Of a stretch of DNA of 64,000 nucleotides, positions 34,657 through 44,310 are shown piece by piece (the stretch's first letter is position 1; every line of letters starts with the position of its first letter). The stretch comes from an uncultured Rhodopila sp. (lineage in GTDB: Bacteria; Pseudomonadota; Alphaproteobacteria; Acetobacterales; Acetobacteraceae). Where the stretch lies: contig NZ_CAIWTY010000047.1 in assembly GCF_903915725.1 (NCBI RefSeq), positions 25,411 through 89,410 of the forward strand. Direction: 5' to 3'. The notes beneath the pieces were generated by a model. That model ran no database searches. It was given only the letters and a program-made list of their open reading frames with translations, and was not told where the DNA came from. The position numbers and the translations under genes are program-made.

Positions 34657-36348
34657 ATGTCCTTCCTCAGCCAACTCAGGCTCCGCACCAAGCTCGCGTT
34701 GCTCGTCGGCCTGTCAGCGCTGGCCCTGCTCGTGGCCGTCGGCGCCGCGGGGTCGATCCTGCGCGAGCGCATGTACGATGAACGCGCCGGCAAGTTGCGA
34801 GCCCTGGCTGAGCAGGCCGTCTCGGTCGCCGGCGACATCCAAAAGCAGGAAGAATCAGACGGCCTGACTCGCGCGCAGGCGATCGAACGCTATCGCAACG
34901 CGATCCGCCCCGTGCGCTACGGAGGCGGCGTCGGCTACTACTTCGCCTACGGGATGGACGGCCAGACGCTCGTGCTGGGACCGACGCCAGTGGTCGAGGG
35001 CACCAACCGTTTCGGAATAAAGGATTCGGACGGCAAGCTCCTGGTTCAGGCCATGATCGAGGCTGCCCGCGCAGGCGGCGGCACGGTCGTCTATCGCTAT
35101 CCAAAACCCGGATCGACGGATCCGCAGCCCAAGCTGGTTTATGTCGAGCCGATACCGGAATGGAATATGCTGGTTGGTACCGGACTCTACATCGACGACC
35201 TGGAGAGCGATATCCGCGTCACCTTGCTGCACCTGTCGATGTTCGCCGGCCTCGCCCTGGCGATGATGCTGTCCGCCGCCTGGCTGATAAACCGCGACAT
35301 CGCGGGTTCGCTCGGCAGCCTGAAGATTGCCATGGACCGGCTGGCAAAGGGCGATCAGACGGTCGCGATTCCCGGCACCGGGCGGCGCGACGAAATCGGC
35401 GAGATGGCTGGCACGGTTCTGATTTTCAAAGACAGCATGGCCGAAACGGATCGCCTGCGAGCCGAACAGGATGCGGTCAGGCAGCGCGCCGCCGCTGAAC
35501 ACAAGGCATCGTTGGAGGGGCTGGCAACCGGTTTCGAGCGGCAGATCGGCCGGCTGGCCGGAGCATTGTCGGCACGCTCCACCGAGCTGGAAGCCACCGC
35601 TCAATCGGTGACCGGCACCGCCAACCTTAGCAATCAGCAGGCGGCCTCCGTCGCTTCCGCGGCGGAGGAGGCCAGCGCCGGCCTGCACACCGTCGCCTCC
35701 GGCGCCGAGGAACTCACCGCCTCCATCGGCGAAATCACCCGCCAGGTCGCGCAGTCATCCAAAATCGCCGGGACGGCGGTCGAAGACGCACGGCGCACCG
35801 ATGTGATCGTCCGCGCCCTGGCCGCAGGCGCGGAACGCATCGGCGCCGTCGTCGGCCTGATCACCAATATCGCCAGCCAGACCAACCTGCTGGCACTGAA
35901 CGCCACGATCGAGGCGGCACGGGCGGGCGATGCCGGCAAGGGCTTCGCCGTTGTAGCGTCGGAAGTGAAGAGCCTCGCCACCCAGACCGGCAAAGCCACC
36001 GAGGAGATTGCCGCTCAGATCACCCAGATCCAGTCTTCGACGCATGAGGCGGTGGAAGCGATCCGCGCGATCTCGGCCACCATCGAGGAGGTCAGCACGA
36101 TTTCCACCACCATCGCGGCTGCGGTCGAACAGCAGGGCGCGGCGACGGCGGAAATCGCCCGCAACGTCCAGCAGACCAGCCAGGCGGCTCAGGCGGTCAC
36201 CATCGGCATCGGCGGCGTCAGCCAGGCGGCGGCTGAAACCGGCACGGCAGCGGGCACCTTCCTGTCCGCCGCGTCCGATCTCTCGAAGCAGGCGGACCAA
36301 TTGTCCGGGGAGGTCGGCAGCTTCCTCGCAAGTGTCAGGGCGGCGTAG
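34657..36348 (+). CDS. Methyl-accepting chemotaxis protein with single Cache domain
   Basis: 563 aa. The first membrane helix lies at about residues 12-32. A periplasmic sCache_2-like ligand domain at about 38-185 ([36 protein letters not shown]) precedes the second helix at about 188-210. A HAMP domain follows ([20 protein letters not shown] ... [15 protein letters not shown]). The signalling domain has the hairpin tip region [20 protein letters not shown] and [15 protein letters not shown]. It transmits small-molecule signals to CheA/CheW. No che genes adjoin. The ligand is unknown, though sCache_2 domains often bind small organic acids. Confidence 0.94.
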   Translation: MSFLSQLRLRTKLALLVGLSALALLVAVGAAGSILRERMYDERAGKLRALAEQAVSVAGDIQKQEESDGLTRAQAIERYRNAIRPVRYGGGVGYYFAYGMDGQTLVLGPTPVVEGTNRFGIKDSDGKLLVQAMIEAARAGGGTVVYRYPKPGSTDPQPKLVYVEPIPEWNMLVGTGLYIDDLESDIRVTLLHLSMFAGLALAMMLSAAWLINRDIAGSLGSLKIAMDRLAKGDQTVAIPGTGRRDEIGEMAGTVLIFKDSMAETDRLRAEQDAVRQRAAAEHKASLEGLATGFERQIGRLAGALSARSTELEATAQSVTGTANLSNQQAASVASAAEEASAGLHTVASGAEELTASIGEITRQVAQSSKIAGTAVEDARRTDVIVRALAAGAERIGAVVGLITNIASQTNLLALNATIEAARAGDAGKGFAVVASEVKSLATQTGKATEEIAAQITQIQSSTHEAVEAIRAISATIEEVSTISTTIAAAVEQQGAATAEIARNVQQTSQAAQAVTIGIGGVSQAAAETGTAAGTFLSAASDLSKQADQLSGEVGSFLASVRAA

Positions 36349-36355
36349 CGGCGAC

Positions 36356-37447
36356 CTATGACCGCAGCGCCGCGACGACCCGCTCGACATCCGCCATGCC
36401 GTTATAGCCGTGGAAGCTGATGCGGACGCGGCCCTGGCCGTTCCACGCATAGACGCCCTTTGCGTGCAGCGCCGAGACGAGGGCGGCCGCGTCCGGTGAG
36501 GCGAAGCAGACGCTCGCGCCGTGCCGGGCCGGGTCGCGCGGGGTGGTGATGGCGAGGCCCCGCAGCCCCTCCATCAGCGCCGCCGTCAGGGTCTGCACAT
36601 GGCGCTGCACGTCGCGCATGTCGTAGCGCGCCAGATAGGACAGCGCGCTGTTCAGCACGTAGATCGGGCAATGCGCCGGATTGCCGCGGGTGAAGCGCAT
36701 CGCATCCGGCTTCAGCGACGGTATCGGGTCGTAGCCGCGGGCACCCGGGGCGAAGGAATGCCAACCGGCCGACGCGGGCGCCCAGTCCGGTACCCGCGCC
36801 CGGTTCCAGAACGCGACGGCGACGCCGGTAATGCCCAACATCCACTTGTAGCACGCCGAAAAAGCAAAATCCGCCAGCGACGCCTCGATCGGCAGATAGC
36901 CCGACGCCTGGGTGAAATCCACCAGCAGCAGGGCGCCTACGCGATCCGCCGCCGCGCGGAGAGCTTTCAGATCGGTGCGCTCACCGGTGAGGTAGGAGAC
37001 GTAGCTGGCGGCGATGATGCGGGTGCTGCCGTCAGCCACCCGGGCGAGACGGTCCGGATCGTCGCCGCGCGCCTGGAGCAGCCGGATCGCCGGGTGACGG
37101 CGGAGCGCGATCGGGCCAACGACGGACGGGTATTCGTTTGCGTCGATCGCGATGGAATCGCCGTCCCGCCAGTCCAGGCTTTCGGCAACGATGGAAACCC
37201 CTTCGGCAACGTTGGAGACGAAGCCGATATCGGCGGCGGAGACGCCCCAGAGGCGGGCGATGCCGGCGCGGGCGGCTTCGATCTGCGCCTCCTGCGCGGT
37301 GCGGCCCGGCAGGCCGAGGCTCTTGTCGGCGGCATATTGCAGCAGCGCCTGGTCGTGCGCGCGCAAGGCCGCGCTCTCGCCGCCGGCGCAGACATGGGCA
37401 ATGCCGGGGGGAAGGCGAAAGTCGGCGGGGTCGAAGAGTGGCTGCAT
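36356..37447 (-). CDS. Class V aminotransferase-fold PLP enzyme
   Basis: About 363 aa from ATG 37447. The fold-type I markers are present: VSNVAEGVSIVAESLDWRDG, the cofactor aspartate region GALLLVDFTQASG (Asp177) and the Schiff-base lysine in SACYKWMLG (Lys201). It resembles cysteine desulfurase/kynureninase relatives, but lacks a clear SufS/NifS active-site cysteine loop. It is intact, unlike the class V enzyme at 8107. The start has only a weak ribosome-binding site; the open frame extends 18 codons upstream. It converges on the chemoreceptor gene. Confidence 0.85.
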   Translation of the reverse strand: MQPLFDPADFRLPPGIAHVCAGGESAALRAHDQALLQYAADKSLGLPGRTAQEAQIEAARAGIARLWGVSAADIGFVSNVAEGVSIVAESLDWRDGDSIAIDANEYPSVVGPIALRRHPAIRLLQARGDDPDRLARVADGSTRIIAASYVSYLTGERTDLKALRAAADRVGALLLVDFTQASGYLPIEASLADFAFSACYKWMLGITGVAVAFWNRARVPDWAPASAGWHSFAPGARGYDPIPSLKPDAMRFTRGNPAHCPIYVLNSALSYLARYDMRDVQRHVQTLTAALMEGLRGLAITTPRDPARHGASVCFASPDAAALVSALHAKGVYAWNGQGRVRISFHGYNGMADVERVVAALRS

Positions 37448-37501
37448 GGGGTTCCGTGGCCGGTCACCCGGGCAGAGTACCGCGGCGATTGCCCGTGACA
37501 A

Positions 37502-37869
37502 GTGTGAGCTGCTCGATTCGCGACGCTGTGGTGAAGCCGGCGGAGAAACCCATCCGGGGCGGCGATGGGCCTGTGTATCACGCGTCCGTTATCCCCCGGA
37601 CCTGTGGATAAAACGGTGGCCTAATTTCCCTGAGACCCCTGGAAAGCGCGTGCACGGGTGGTTTCTGCCGCTGCCAAAGATTTGTGCAGCGCGGTAAATC
37701 CTTGATTTTTTTAGTTACATCGCTGGTCTGAGATAAACCGGATAATGCCTTGTAACAGTTAGTCACGCCTGTGGACGGCGTATTGGACCCTCTGGTCGCG
37801 CAACCGAGGGACCGCCTCTTTCGCCGGACAAGGTGGCTGCGGATCCTCTTGCCGGGACCCCGGCCGATT
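37502..37869. other. DnaA-box-containing intergenic region, possible replication-origin-like site
   Basis: No gene is seen in 368 bp. TGTGGATAA at 37603-37611 is a perfect DnaA box (complement TTATCCACA). TTATCCCCC (37589-37597) and TGTGTATCA (37572-37580) are near-matches within 40 bp. About 90 bp further, AAATCCTTGATTTTTTTAG is an unusually A+T-rich tract for this genome. DnaA boxes next to an A+T-rich element is the layout of an origin or a DnaA-titration or regulatory site. The neighbours (aminotransferase, SDR) are not classic oriC neighbours. Confidence 0.45.
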
Positions 37870-38655
37870 TCAATCGTCGTGCGAAATCACCGAGCCGGCC
37901 GTCGTCCCGCCATCGATCACGATCGTCTGGCCGGTGGTGAAGCTGCCCGCCGCCGAGGCCAGGAACACCGCGGCGCCGGCGATCTCGTCCGGCTCGCCGA
38001 TGCGCTGCAGCGGCGTGTCGCGGGTGCGCTTGCGGTACAGCGCCGGGTTCTCCCACAAGGCGCGGGCGAAATCAGTGCGTATCAGGCCGGGGGCGATGGC
38101 GTTGGCACGGATGTTCTTCGGCCCCCACTCCACCGCGATGTTGCGCGCCAACTGCATGTCGGCGGCCTTCGATATCGCATAGGCGCCCAGTTGCGGCGAG
38201 CCGCGCAAACCGCCAATCGATGAAATAATGATCACCGCGCCGCCGCCGCGCTCGACCATGTGCGGAATGGCCATGTTCGCCAGCCAGACGTTACTGCGCA
38301 CGTTCGATCCCATGACGCGGTCGAACGCCTCGTCCGGCATCGCGGCGGACGGGCCGAGATACGGGTTCACCGCGGCGTTCTCCACCAGAATGTCGATGCC
38401 GCCGCATGCCGCCACCGTGCGGTCCACCAGCGCCTGCAATTCCTCCTTGCGGCCGATATGGCAGGGGATGACGACGGCCTTGTGGCCTTTCTCGCGGATG
38501 GCGGCGGCGACCGCCTCACAGGCATCGGGCTTGCGGCTGGAAATCACGACGGTGGCGCCGTGCTCGGCCATGCGAGTGGCGATGGCGAGGCCGATGCCCT
38601 TGGTTGAGCCGGTGACGATGGCGACCTTTCCGGTGAGATCGAACAGCGACGGCAT
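37870..38655 (-). CDS. Short-chain dehydrogenase/reductase (SDR) family oxidoreductase
   Basis: This 261-aa classical SDR has the NAD(P)-binding TGSTKGIGLAIA, the structural VENAAVNPY (the NNAG equivalent), the catalytic serine in IISSIGG, the YAISK active-site Tyr-Lys pair, and the ending GQTIVIDGGTTAG. It oxidises or reduces an alcohol or keto group on an unknown substrate. It resembles FabG-like and glucose-dehydrogenase-like SDRs. It is transcribed toward the DnaA-box region and stands alone. Confidence 0.93.
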   Translation of the reverse strand: MPSLFDLTGKVAIVTGSTKGIGLAIATRMAEHGATVVISSRKPDACEAVAAAIREKGHKAVVIPCHIGRKEELQALVDRTVAACGGIDILVENAAVNPYLGPSAAMPDEAFDRVMGSNVRSNVWLANMAIPHMVERGGGAVIIISSIGGLRGSPQLGAYAISKAADMQLARNIAVEWGPKNIRANAIAPGLIRTDFARALWENPALYRKRTRDTPLQRIGEPDEIAGAAVFLASAAGSFTTGQTIVIDGGTTAGSVISHDD

Positions 38656-38737
38656 GCTGGTTTCCCCTGGTGGCTACCGGCGAGTATGCGGCGGCGCCGG
38701 GAGACGTCAATCGGCAGGAGAAGCAGACCCGGCGGCC

Positions 38738-39076
38738 TTATCGGCAGAACGCGGTCCCGCGCCGCTGCGGCGCCAGGCAGACAGTTGCAGGCCGTTGCAA
38801 CTGAAACGACACTGTCCGCGCCGTCCCCTGGTAGCGGCAGACCAGGTAGGGCACCCGCCCGGAGTTGAAAATACCGCCAACCCGCCACGTATCCGTCCCG
38901 CCTTTTTGGCTGTCCGGTACCAGATCGGCCTGCTCTTCCGGCGGCCCATCGAAAACGCTTGCCCTGGCGTAGGCAAAACTCTCCAGCGAGGCCGGGCACC
39001 GCACCTCCGCCAGCGCCGAAAGCGATCCGGTGACAATCATCACCGACGTCAAAATCGTTCGAACAGCATACCCCAT
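38738..39076 (-). CDS. Small secreted protein, STY0301-like
   Basis: 112 aa with a signal peptide (residues 1-22, ending SALA). The mature part has spaced cysteines (VRCPASLES, YLVCRYQG, ATVCLAPQ, GTAFCR) and the segment VFDGPPEEQADLVPDS, the pattern of the STY0301 family of small exported proteins of unknown function. The start is taken at MGYAVRTILTSV because upstream in-frame sequence is not protein-like. Confidence 0.65.
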   Translation of the reverse strand: MGYAVRTILTSVMIVTGSLSALAEVRCPASLESFAYARASVFDGPPEEQADLVPDSQKGGTDTWRVGGIFNSGRVPYLVCRYQGTARTVSFQLQRPATVCLAPQRRGTAFCR

Positions 39077-39203
39077 GGCCGCAGCCTCTCGTCTCGGAAC
39101 CACACTGTTACCGCAGTCTTGAATACGGCAAACACCGCCGCCTTGCCGCCGCGCTACCGGCGGGTATGCTGCTCGGTCCGGAGATGTCCACCAGGCAGGG
39201 CCA

Positions 39204-41342
39204 ATGCACAAGCAATACAGGCGCACCGGCGTTTACAGCCGGGAACAGCTTATCCGGCTGCTTCATCCGGCCAGCATCGCCGTCATCGGGGCCTCCACCC
39301 GCCCCGGCGCCTTCGGCAGGCAGGTGCTCGCCAACATGGCGCACTACACCGGCCGCGCCTATCCGGTGAATGCGCGGTATGAAACGATCGACGGGCGGGC
39401 GTGCTACCCGAACGTGCGCGACCTGCCCGAAGCGCCGGACTGCGCGGTGATCTGCGCGGCGCGGGAGGCGGTGGAGGAGATCGTCCTCGACTGCGCCAAA
39501 GCCGGTGCCGGCGGCGCAATCATCTTTGCCTCTGGCTATGCCGAGACCGGCAAGCACGATCGCATTGCCCAGCAGGACCGCCTGGCAGCCATCGCGCGGG
39601 AAACCGGACTGCGGATCGTCGGACCCAACTGCATCGGCGTGGCGAACGCGCTGCTCGACAGCCGCGTCACCTTCATGGACATCACGCCCATCCCCCGGCC
39701 CATCGGCCATGCCGTGGGTATCATCAGCCAGTCCGGCGCGCTGGGCATGGCGCTGGCGCAGGGCGTGATGCGCGGGCTGTCGATCAGCCACGTGCTGACC
39801 TCCGGCAATTCCTGCGATGTGGACATGGCGGATTTCGTCAACTACCTGGCGACCGATTCGGACGCCCGCTCGGTCGCCTGCGTGTTCGAGGGCATGGCGA
39901 CCCCGGACCGCCTGCTGTTGGCGGCGGAAAACGCTCGCGCGGCCGACAAGCCGCTGGTCATCTTCAAGATGGCGACCGGCGAGCAGGGTGCCGCGGCGGC
40001 GATGTCGCATACCGGGTCGCTGGCCGGATCGCACGAGTCCTACCGCGCGCTGTTCCGGCATGCCGGCGCCATCGTCGTGGACGATTTCGAAGCGCTGATG
40101 GAAACCGCCGCGTTCTTCGCCAAGGCGCCGCCGCCGCAAGCACGCGGCGCCGCCATCGTCGCGGCCTCCGGCGGGGCGGCGATCATGGCAACCGACCGGG
40201 CGGAGCAGCACGGCGTGCCGATGCCGCAGCCAGGCCCCGAGGTCCGCGCGGTGCTGGAATCCCGCATTCCGGAGTTCGGGTCGTCGCGCAATCCCTGCGA
40301 TGTGACCGCGCAGATCCTCAGCGATCCCGAGGCGCTGGGCGCCTGCGCCACCGCGTTGTTGAGCGATCCGCAATACGGCGTGCTGGTTTCACCGCTGACC
40401 TACGGCTACGCACCGTCGGCGAAACGGCCGGAGGTCTACAGCGCGTTGGCGGAGCGGTCCGGCAAGATGGCGTGCGTCGTCTGGCAGACGGAATGGCAGG
40501 ATGGCCCGGGCGTGGTGGAGGCGAACCGGTGCAGCCGGGTGGCGCTGTTCCGTTCGATGAACGCCTGTTTCGCCGCGCTGGCAGCCTGGCACTGGCGCGC
40601 GGAGCAGCGCGTGGCCGGGACGCGGACCGTCGCGGCGACACCGCCGGATGTGATTGCCCGGGCAGGCGCGCTGATCGCCGGTGCGGCCGGGAAGACGCTG
40701 ACGGAGCGGGAGGCGAAGGCGGTGCTGTCGCTGTATGGCGTGCCGGTGGTGGGCGAGCGTCTGGCCCGGTCCGCCGCCGATGCCGTCGATGCCGCAGAGG
40801 CGCTTGGCTACCCGGTGGTGCTGAAGGTCGAATCGCCCGACCTGCCGCACAAGACGGAGGCGGGGGTGATCCGGCTGAACCTGCGGTCCGCCGATGACGT
40901 GCGTTCGGCGTATCAGGCGGTGATGGGGAATGCGGCAAAGGTCGAGCCGCCGCCGCGGATCAACGGCGTGCTGGTGCAGCCGATGTTGCCGCAGGGGATC
41001 GAGATGGTTGTCGGGGCACACAACGATCCTTTGTTCGGGCCGATGGTCGTCGTCGGGCTGGGCGGGGTGCTGGTGGAGGTGCTGAAGGATACCGCCCTGT
41101 CCCCTGCCCCGGTGACGCCTTTGCAGGCCGAGGGGCTGCTGCGGCAGTTGAAGGGGGTCAAGCTGCTGGAGGGGTTCCGCGGCATGCCGGGCGCGGATAT
41201 CGGGCGGCTGGCGCGGGTGATCAGCGATGTGTCGCGGTTCGCGGCGGATCACCGGGATACGGTGGCGGAGCTGGACGTGAATCCGCTGATCTGCGCGGGG
41301 GAACGGATTACCGCGGTTGACGCGCTGATTGTCGTTACTTGA
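39204..41342 (+). CDS. ADP-forming acyl-CoA synthetase (acetate-CoA ligase family)
   Basis: 712 aa with alpha and beta parts fused. The N-terminal CoA-binding domain (HPASIAVIGASTRPGAFGRQ) is followed by a succinyl-CoA-ligase-like domain with the phospho-histidine region (AAAMSHTGSLAGSHESYRAL). The C-terminal ATP-grasp domain starts near residue 490 (LTEREAKAVLSLYGVPVVGE ... YPVVLKVESPDLPHKTEAGV). It interconverts acyl-CoA and carboxylate with ATP. Such enzymes also serve as ligases in aromatic and ketone catabolism. It stands alone on the plus strand, so the substrate is not indicated. Confidence 0.92.
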   Translation: MHKQYRRTGVYSREQLIRLLHPASIAVIGASTRPGAFGRQVLANMAHYTGRAYPVNARYETIDGRACYPNVRDLPEAPDCAVICAAREAVEEIVLDCAKAGAGGAIIFASGYAETGKHDRIAQQDRLAAIARETGLRIVGPNCIGVANALLDSRVTFMDITPIPRPIGHAVGIISQSGALGMALAQGVMRGLSISHVLTSGNSCDVDMADFVNYLATDSDARSVACVFEGMATPDRLLLAAENARAADKPLVIFKMATGEQGAAAAMSHTGSLAGSHESYRALFRHAGAIVVDDFEALMETAAFFAKAPPPQARGAAIVAASGGAAIMATDRAEQHGVPMPQPGPEVRAVLESRIPEFGSSRNPCDVTAQILSDPEALGACATALLSDPQYGVLVSPLTYGYAPSAKRPEVYSALAERSGKMACVVWQTEWQDGPGVVEANRCSRVALFRSMNACFAALAAWHWRAEQRVAGTRTVAATPPDVIARAGALIAGAAGKTLTEREAKAVLSLYGVPVVGERLARSAADAVDAAEALGYPVVLKVESPDLPHKTEAGVIRLNLRSADDVRSAYQAVMGNAAKVEPPPRINGVLVQPMLPQGIEMVVGAHNDPLFGPMVVVGLGGVLVEVLKDTALSPAPVTPLQAEGLLRQLKGVKLLEGFRGMPGADIGRLARVISDVSRFAADHRDTVAELDVNPLICAGERITAVDALIVVT

Positions 41343-41395
41343 GTCGCTTGGGCGGTCGGTGCGAATCGGTGGCGCCGGCGGAAGGATAAAGACCG
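41343..41395. other. Spacer before the MITE-like repeat
   Basis: A short gap after the acyl-CoA synthetase. No terminator hairpin with a T-run was seen. Confidence 0.3.
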
Positions 41396-41566
41396 CCCCA
41401 ATAGGCGCTAAATAGTGCTGCGGCGGCTGCGTTTCTCCCATGGTGCGCGAAGGCGCACCATCCACGCCTTGCGGTGCGGGTTTAGGCAAAGGCGTGGATG
41501 CCGACCTGCGTCGGCATGACGAGGGGAAGCGGCGCCCGACGGGCGCTATTTTAACGCCTATGGGGG
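41396..41566. repeat. MITE-like element containing REP copy C
   Basis: The outer arms are imperfect inverted repeats of about 23 bp: CCCCAATAGGCGCTAAATAG at 41396-41415 and the complement of 41543-41566 (CCCCATAGGCGTTAAAATAG). Inside lies the REP-type core at 41439-41520, CATGGTGCGCGAAGGCGCAC through GGATGCCGACCTGCGTCGGC. The nested structure, about 170 bp without a gene, looks like a miniature inverted-repeat element or a REP with captured flanks. From 41567 to 41789 nothing further is seen. Confidence 0.6.
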
Positions 41567-41789
41567 TGGCCCGCCGAAGAGTCGTTCGCCATGCCGGTTA
41601 GTGTTAAACGGCCGCGGGTATCGAAATAATCGTCTTCCCTGATCTTTTGTCCATCACGCCGCTGCTTTGAAACGTTTCCAAAATCCCCTCTGCGCGCTCT
41701 GCGCCCCGCTCTGCGAACTCTGCGTCGAAAACGCGGTGGCAAAACAAACACCCGCGCCGAAACGGCGAATCGGGCGGCTACAACGCGCC

Positions 41790-43169
41790 TCACCCCGCAT
41801 CCGCCGTGCGTTTCCCCGCCCGCCCAGCCGGAACCTCCGGTTGCCGCCACGGAATCCACAGCCGCACGCTCAATCCATGCGGCACCCGGTCGGACAGTTC
41901 GATTTCCCCGTTATGCGACTGAACGATCGCCCGAACGATCGACAAACCCAGCCCCATGCTGCCGCTCGGATCGTCGCGTTGCGCATCGCCGCTGAAAAAC
42001 GGCTTGAACACATCTTCCTTCTGCTCCTCCGGTATCCCCGGCCCGTCATCCTCGATCGTTACGACAAAACCCTCCAACTCCTGCTCCAGGCGCACGGTCA
42101 CGCCGGCATCGCGTTTCACCGCATTGTCGATCAGGTTGATCAGCGCCCGCTGCAACGCCTGCGGCCGGCATGACGCGGCGCAGTGCAGCGGACCCTCGTA
42201 GTCAACGTCCGCGCCGGCATCGGCGAAATCGTCGCAGACCGTCTGCAACAGCACCGCCATGTCCACACGCTCCATCGCCTCGCGCGCACTTTCCTCGCGG
42301 ATGAACGCCAAAGTCGCGGTGATCATCGATTCCATCGTGCGGATATCGGTCAGCATTTTCGTGCGGATTTCCTCGTCCTCCACCGTCTCGGCGCGCAGCC
42401 GCATGCGGGTCAGCGGCGTGCGCAGGTCGTGGCTGACCGCCGCCAGCATCCGCGTCCTCTCGACAACGAAGCGCCGCAGCCGCCCGGTCACCGCGTTGAA
42501 AGCATGCGCGACCTGGCGCACTTCAAGCGTGCCCTCCTCGGCGACCGGGATCGGATCCTTCAGGTCGCCAAGACCTTCAGTCGCCACCGCCAGCCGGACC
42601 AGCGGGCTGACGACCCTGCGCATCGCCCAAAGCGAGACCACAGCGATCAGCAGCGGGCTGCCGATAAGCCAGGCGATCAAACCGGGCGAGAACCAGTGAT
42701 GCCCCTTTGGCGGCTGCCCTATGCCGGGGTCAAGATCGAACAGCAGCCAGCCCGCGCCGCGGCGGACGACAACGGCGAGGTTGCCTGGCTGGCGGTCCGC
42801 CCGGGACTCCCTGCCGACAGCCTGGAGCAGCGCCCCGGGCGCGAGCGCCGCATCGACGGCGTCACGTATAAAGATCACCTCGTGCCCACCGGCGCTAAGG
42901 ACCGGTGGCTTACCGGTGCCTTCGCGCACCGAAAAACCGCCGTCCGACGATGCCGCCAGGATTGCCGCAGCATTCTCGGCAGGCAGCGCCTGCAGCAGCC
43001 GCAGCACCAGGCCGATGCGCGAGGCGGATGCGAGAAATTCCGGAGGCGCACCCGGCCGCGTATCGACCGACAGCCAGAGCGCCCCGGTCATGGCATGCGC
43101 CGCCACAATCGCGACGACGACGATCGCGGCGATCTGCCGGGTGGTTCCGCCGGTAAGCAGGCGCCTCAT
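41790..43169 (-). CDS. EnvZ-type sensor histidine kinase
   Basis: 459 aa. Two membrane helices (about residues 13-34 and 163-182) bracket a periplasmic sensor domain. HAMP follows (RRVVSPLVRLAVATEGLGDL), then the dimerisation/phosphoacceptor helix with His247 (SHDLRTPLTRMRLRAETVED) and the ATPase domain with N, G1 and G2 boxes (LINLIDNAVKRD, IEDDGPGIPEE, GLGLSIVRAIVQSHNG). It phosphorylates the OmpR-type regulator whose gene overlaps it by 4 bp (ATGA). EnvZ-like kinases usually sense envelope or osmotic conditions; the signal here is unknown. Confidence 0.95.
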   Translation of the reverse strand: MRRLLTGGTTRQIAAIVVVAIVAAHAMTGALWLSVDTRPGAPPEFLASASRIGLVLRLLQALPAENAAAILAASSDGGFSVREGTGKPPVLSAGGHEVIFIRDAVDAALAPGALLQAVGRESRADRQPGNLAVVVRRGAGWLLFDLDPGIGQPPKGHHWFSPGLIAWLIGSPLLIAVVSLWAMRRVVSPLVRLAVATEGLGDLKDPIPVAEEGTLEVRQVAHAFNAVTGRLRRFVVERTRMLAAVSHDLRTPLTRMRLRAETVEDEEIRTKMLTDIRTMESMITATLAFIREESAREAMERVDMAVLLQTVCDDFADAGADVDYEGPLHCAASCRPQALQRALINLIDNAVKRDAGVTVRLEQELEGFVVTIEDDGPGIPEEQKEDVFKPFFSGDAQRDDPSGSMGLGLSIVRAIVQSHNGEIELSDRVPHGLSVRLWIPWRQPEVPAGRAGKRTADAG

Positions 43170-43891
43170 GGCTCGTCTCCGGACGAGGTTACCGTCGGTG
43201 TGAACATGTAGCCGCCGTTGCGAACCGTCAGGATCAGCGTCGGATCCTTCGGGTCGGGCTCGATCTTGCGGCGCAGCCGGCTGATCTGGATATCCACGCT
43301 GCGATCGAACGGCACGGCCGAGCGTCCATGCGCCAGATCGAGGAGTTGCTCCCGCGTCAGCACCCGTCCGGCATGCTGGCAGAATACATTCAACACGTTG
43401 AATTCGGCACTGGTCAGCGGCACCTGGAGGCCGTCTGGCGACTGCAACTGGCGCGTGCCGAGGCTCAGGTGCCAGCCGTCGAACCTGAATACCGCTGTCT
43501 GCCGCTCGGCGATATCGAACAGGCGGCTGCGGCGCAGTACGGCCCGGATACGGGCGAGAAGTTCGCGGGTGCTGAACGGCTTGGTCACGTAGTCGTCCGC
43601 CCCCACCTCCAACCCCACCACCCGATCCGCCTCGGCCCCCAAAGCCGTGATCATGATGATCGGCACCGTCGATCCCGATCGCAGCCGGCGGCAGATACTC
43701 AGGCCGTCCTCGCCGGGCAGCATGAGATCGAGCAGCACGAGGTCAATCTTGTTGTCCGTCATGATGCGGTCGACCGCCTTGCCATCGGTGGCGAGCGAAA
43801 CCCGGAAGCCATGCTCGCGCATGAAGCGGGACACCATGCGGCCGATTTCCGCATCATCCTCGATAAGCAGCAGGTGTGACGAGGTCTCCAT
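43166..43891 (-). CDS. OmpR-family response regulator
   Basis: About 241 aa starting METSSHLLLIEDDAEIGRMV; the open frame upstream of this ATG is not receiver-like. The receiver has the acidic pair in IEDDAE and the phospho-acceptor Asp55 (LVLLDLMLPGEDG), with the lysine in ADDYVTKPFS. The C-terminal winged helix has HLSLGTRQLQSPDGLQVPLT and VDIQISRLRRKIEPDPKDPT. It binds DNA when phosphorylated by the adjacent kinase. Targets may include the divergent secreted-protein gene at 44311. Confidence 0.96.
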   Translation of the reverse strand: METSSHLLLIEDDAEIGRMVSRFMREHGFRVSLATDGKAVDRIMTDNKIDLVLLDLMLPGEDGLSICRRLRSGSTVPIIMITALGAEADRVVGLEVGADDYVTKPFSTRELLARIRAVLRRSRLFDIAERQTAVFRFDGWHLSLGTRQLQSPDGLQVPLTSAEFNVLNVFCQHAGRVLTREQLLDLAHGRSAVPFDRSVDIQISRLRRKIEPDPKDPTLILTVRNGGYMFTPTVTSSGDEP

Positions 43892-44310
43892 GGACAGTCC
43901 CGGGGTTAGCGTTGGCAGGTTTTGGTTGCATACACGATAGAGGGCCTTGCGAATCACGCATAGGTAACAGTGTGTATCAGACAATTTTCTGAAACCAAAA
44001 ACCGCCCTTTTCAGGAAATTTCCGGTTGAACCGCCGCTTCGCCTGCGGTAGCCAAGATCACCGGCAAGCAAACAGGCTCGATGCTGCCAAACAAGGAGTT
44101 TGAATATGTGTACAATCGCGCCACATGCTGGACAAACCCACGGATAATCTCCGCGGCACACTAGAAACGACCCGCGGATCGAGGCGGGGTCTACCGAAGA
44201 TAATCATATCGATGTGGGATGAAACGTATCGGGGGCGGTGGCGGATCGCCGGTTGCCGGCCGTCGCGTCAGCGCCGGTAGTTTCAACAATACTATGGAGA
44301 CATCATAAAG
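43892..44310. other. Divergent intergenic region
   Basis: 419 bp between the response regulator and the secreted-protein gene, with no gene seen. It probably contains both promoters. No strong operator was identified. Confidence 0.4.
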
